In this document: positions 5,055 to 5,095 of the stretch, piece by piece | How the letters are laid out: each line of letters starts with the position of its first letter | How positions within the stretch are numbered: the first letter of the stretch is position 1 | Assembly: GCA_003646995.1 (NCBI GenBank) | Contig: QMLZ01000234.1 | Location: 1 to 5,095, forward strand | Direction of reading: 5' to 3' | From: Deltaproteobacteria bacterium | GTDB lineage: Bacteria; Desulfobacterota; DSM-4660; Desulfatiglandales; Desulfatiglandaceae | Length of the DNA stretch: 5,095 bases | Translations under genes and position numbers: made by a program | The notes under the pieces: model-generated | Told to the model about the DNA's origin: nothing | What the model saw: only the letters and a program-made list of their open reading frames with translations | Database searches by the model: none

Positions 5055-5095
5055 ATGGCTTTTGAACCGAAGGAACCACAAAAAGAGCTAAAGTA
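5055..5095 (+). CDS. Start of an unidentified gene, cut by the window edge (possible dsr operon)
   Basis: An ATG with a near-ideal ribosome site, AAGGAGG (5040-5046), 8 bases upstream opens MAFEPKEPQKELK and runs off the window. Thirteen charged, hydrophilic residues are not enough to identify a family. They show no signal peptide or membrane segment. The gene is divergent from dsrN-dsrC and has a long, elaborate leader, as expected for a highly expressed operon. dsrA is a reasonable candidate from context, since DsrA proteins often begin with a short charged, variable tail, but this is inference. The start itself is well supported. Confidence 0.7.
   Translation, partial: MAFEPKEPQKELK

Overview
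The window most likely comes from an anaerobic sulfate-, sulfite- or organosulfonate-respiring bacterium. The diagnostic genes are a DsrC with both redox cysteines of the C-terminal arm and, beside it, a CbiA-family amidase in the position and form of DsrN, the proposed siroheme amidase of dissimilatory sulfite reductase. A Desulfobacterota-like (deltaproteobacterial) host is my best guess, but sequence alone does not exclude another Dsr-bearing phylum. Genes are moderately GC-balanced, intergenic regions are clearly AT-rich, and the promoters look sigma-70-like.

Left half (1-2754, plus strand): an isopropylmalate/isocitrate dehydrogenase family enzyme (61-1116), a 166-base gap with a small hairpin, then a tightly packed pair: a class I SAM-dependent methyltransferase of unknown substrate (1283-1885) and a nitrilase-superfamily carbon-nitrogen hydrolase (1924-2754). 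All three look like soluble metabolic enzymes. Bases 1-60 hold no complete gene; an upstream gene could end there, but I cannot tell in which frame.

Right half (2755-5095): a terminator hairpin separates the plus-strand genes from a convergent minus-strand pair, dsrN (4714-3296) then dsrC (3195-2878). dsrC has its own near-consensus promoter in the 100-base gap behind dsrN. The 340-base gap at 4715-5054 is a divergent regulatory region. It holds a weak promoter for dsrN, two candidate tandem promoters pointing right, an inverted repeat just upstream of the second one, and a leader of roughly 120-210 nt with an orphan perfect Shine-Dalgarno sequence and a long-range stem. The leader ends at a well-placed ribosome binding site and the first 13 codons of a gene cut by the window edge. 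From context this gene may begin a dsr operon (for example dsrA), but the visible residues do not prove it.

Together, DsrN would prepare the amidated siroheme for the DsrAB sulfite reductase, and DsrC would carry the product sulfur as a trisulfide to the membrane complex DsrMKJOP. Neither DsrAB nor DsrMKJOP is visible here. No tRNA, rRNA, CRISPR array or insertion sequence was seen. I see no wholly new system; the most unusual material is the regulatory architecture between dsrN and the truncated gene, and a palindrome translated inside the DsrN linker.
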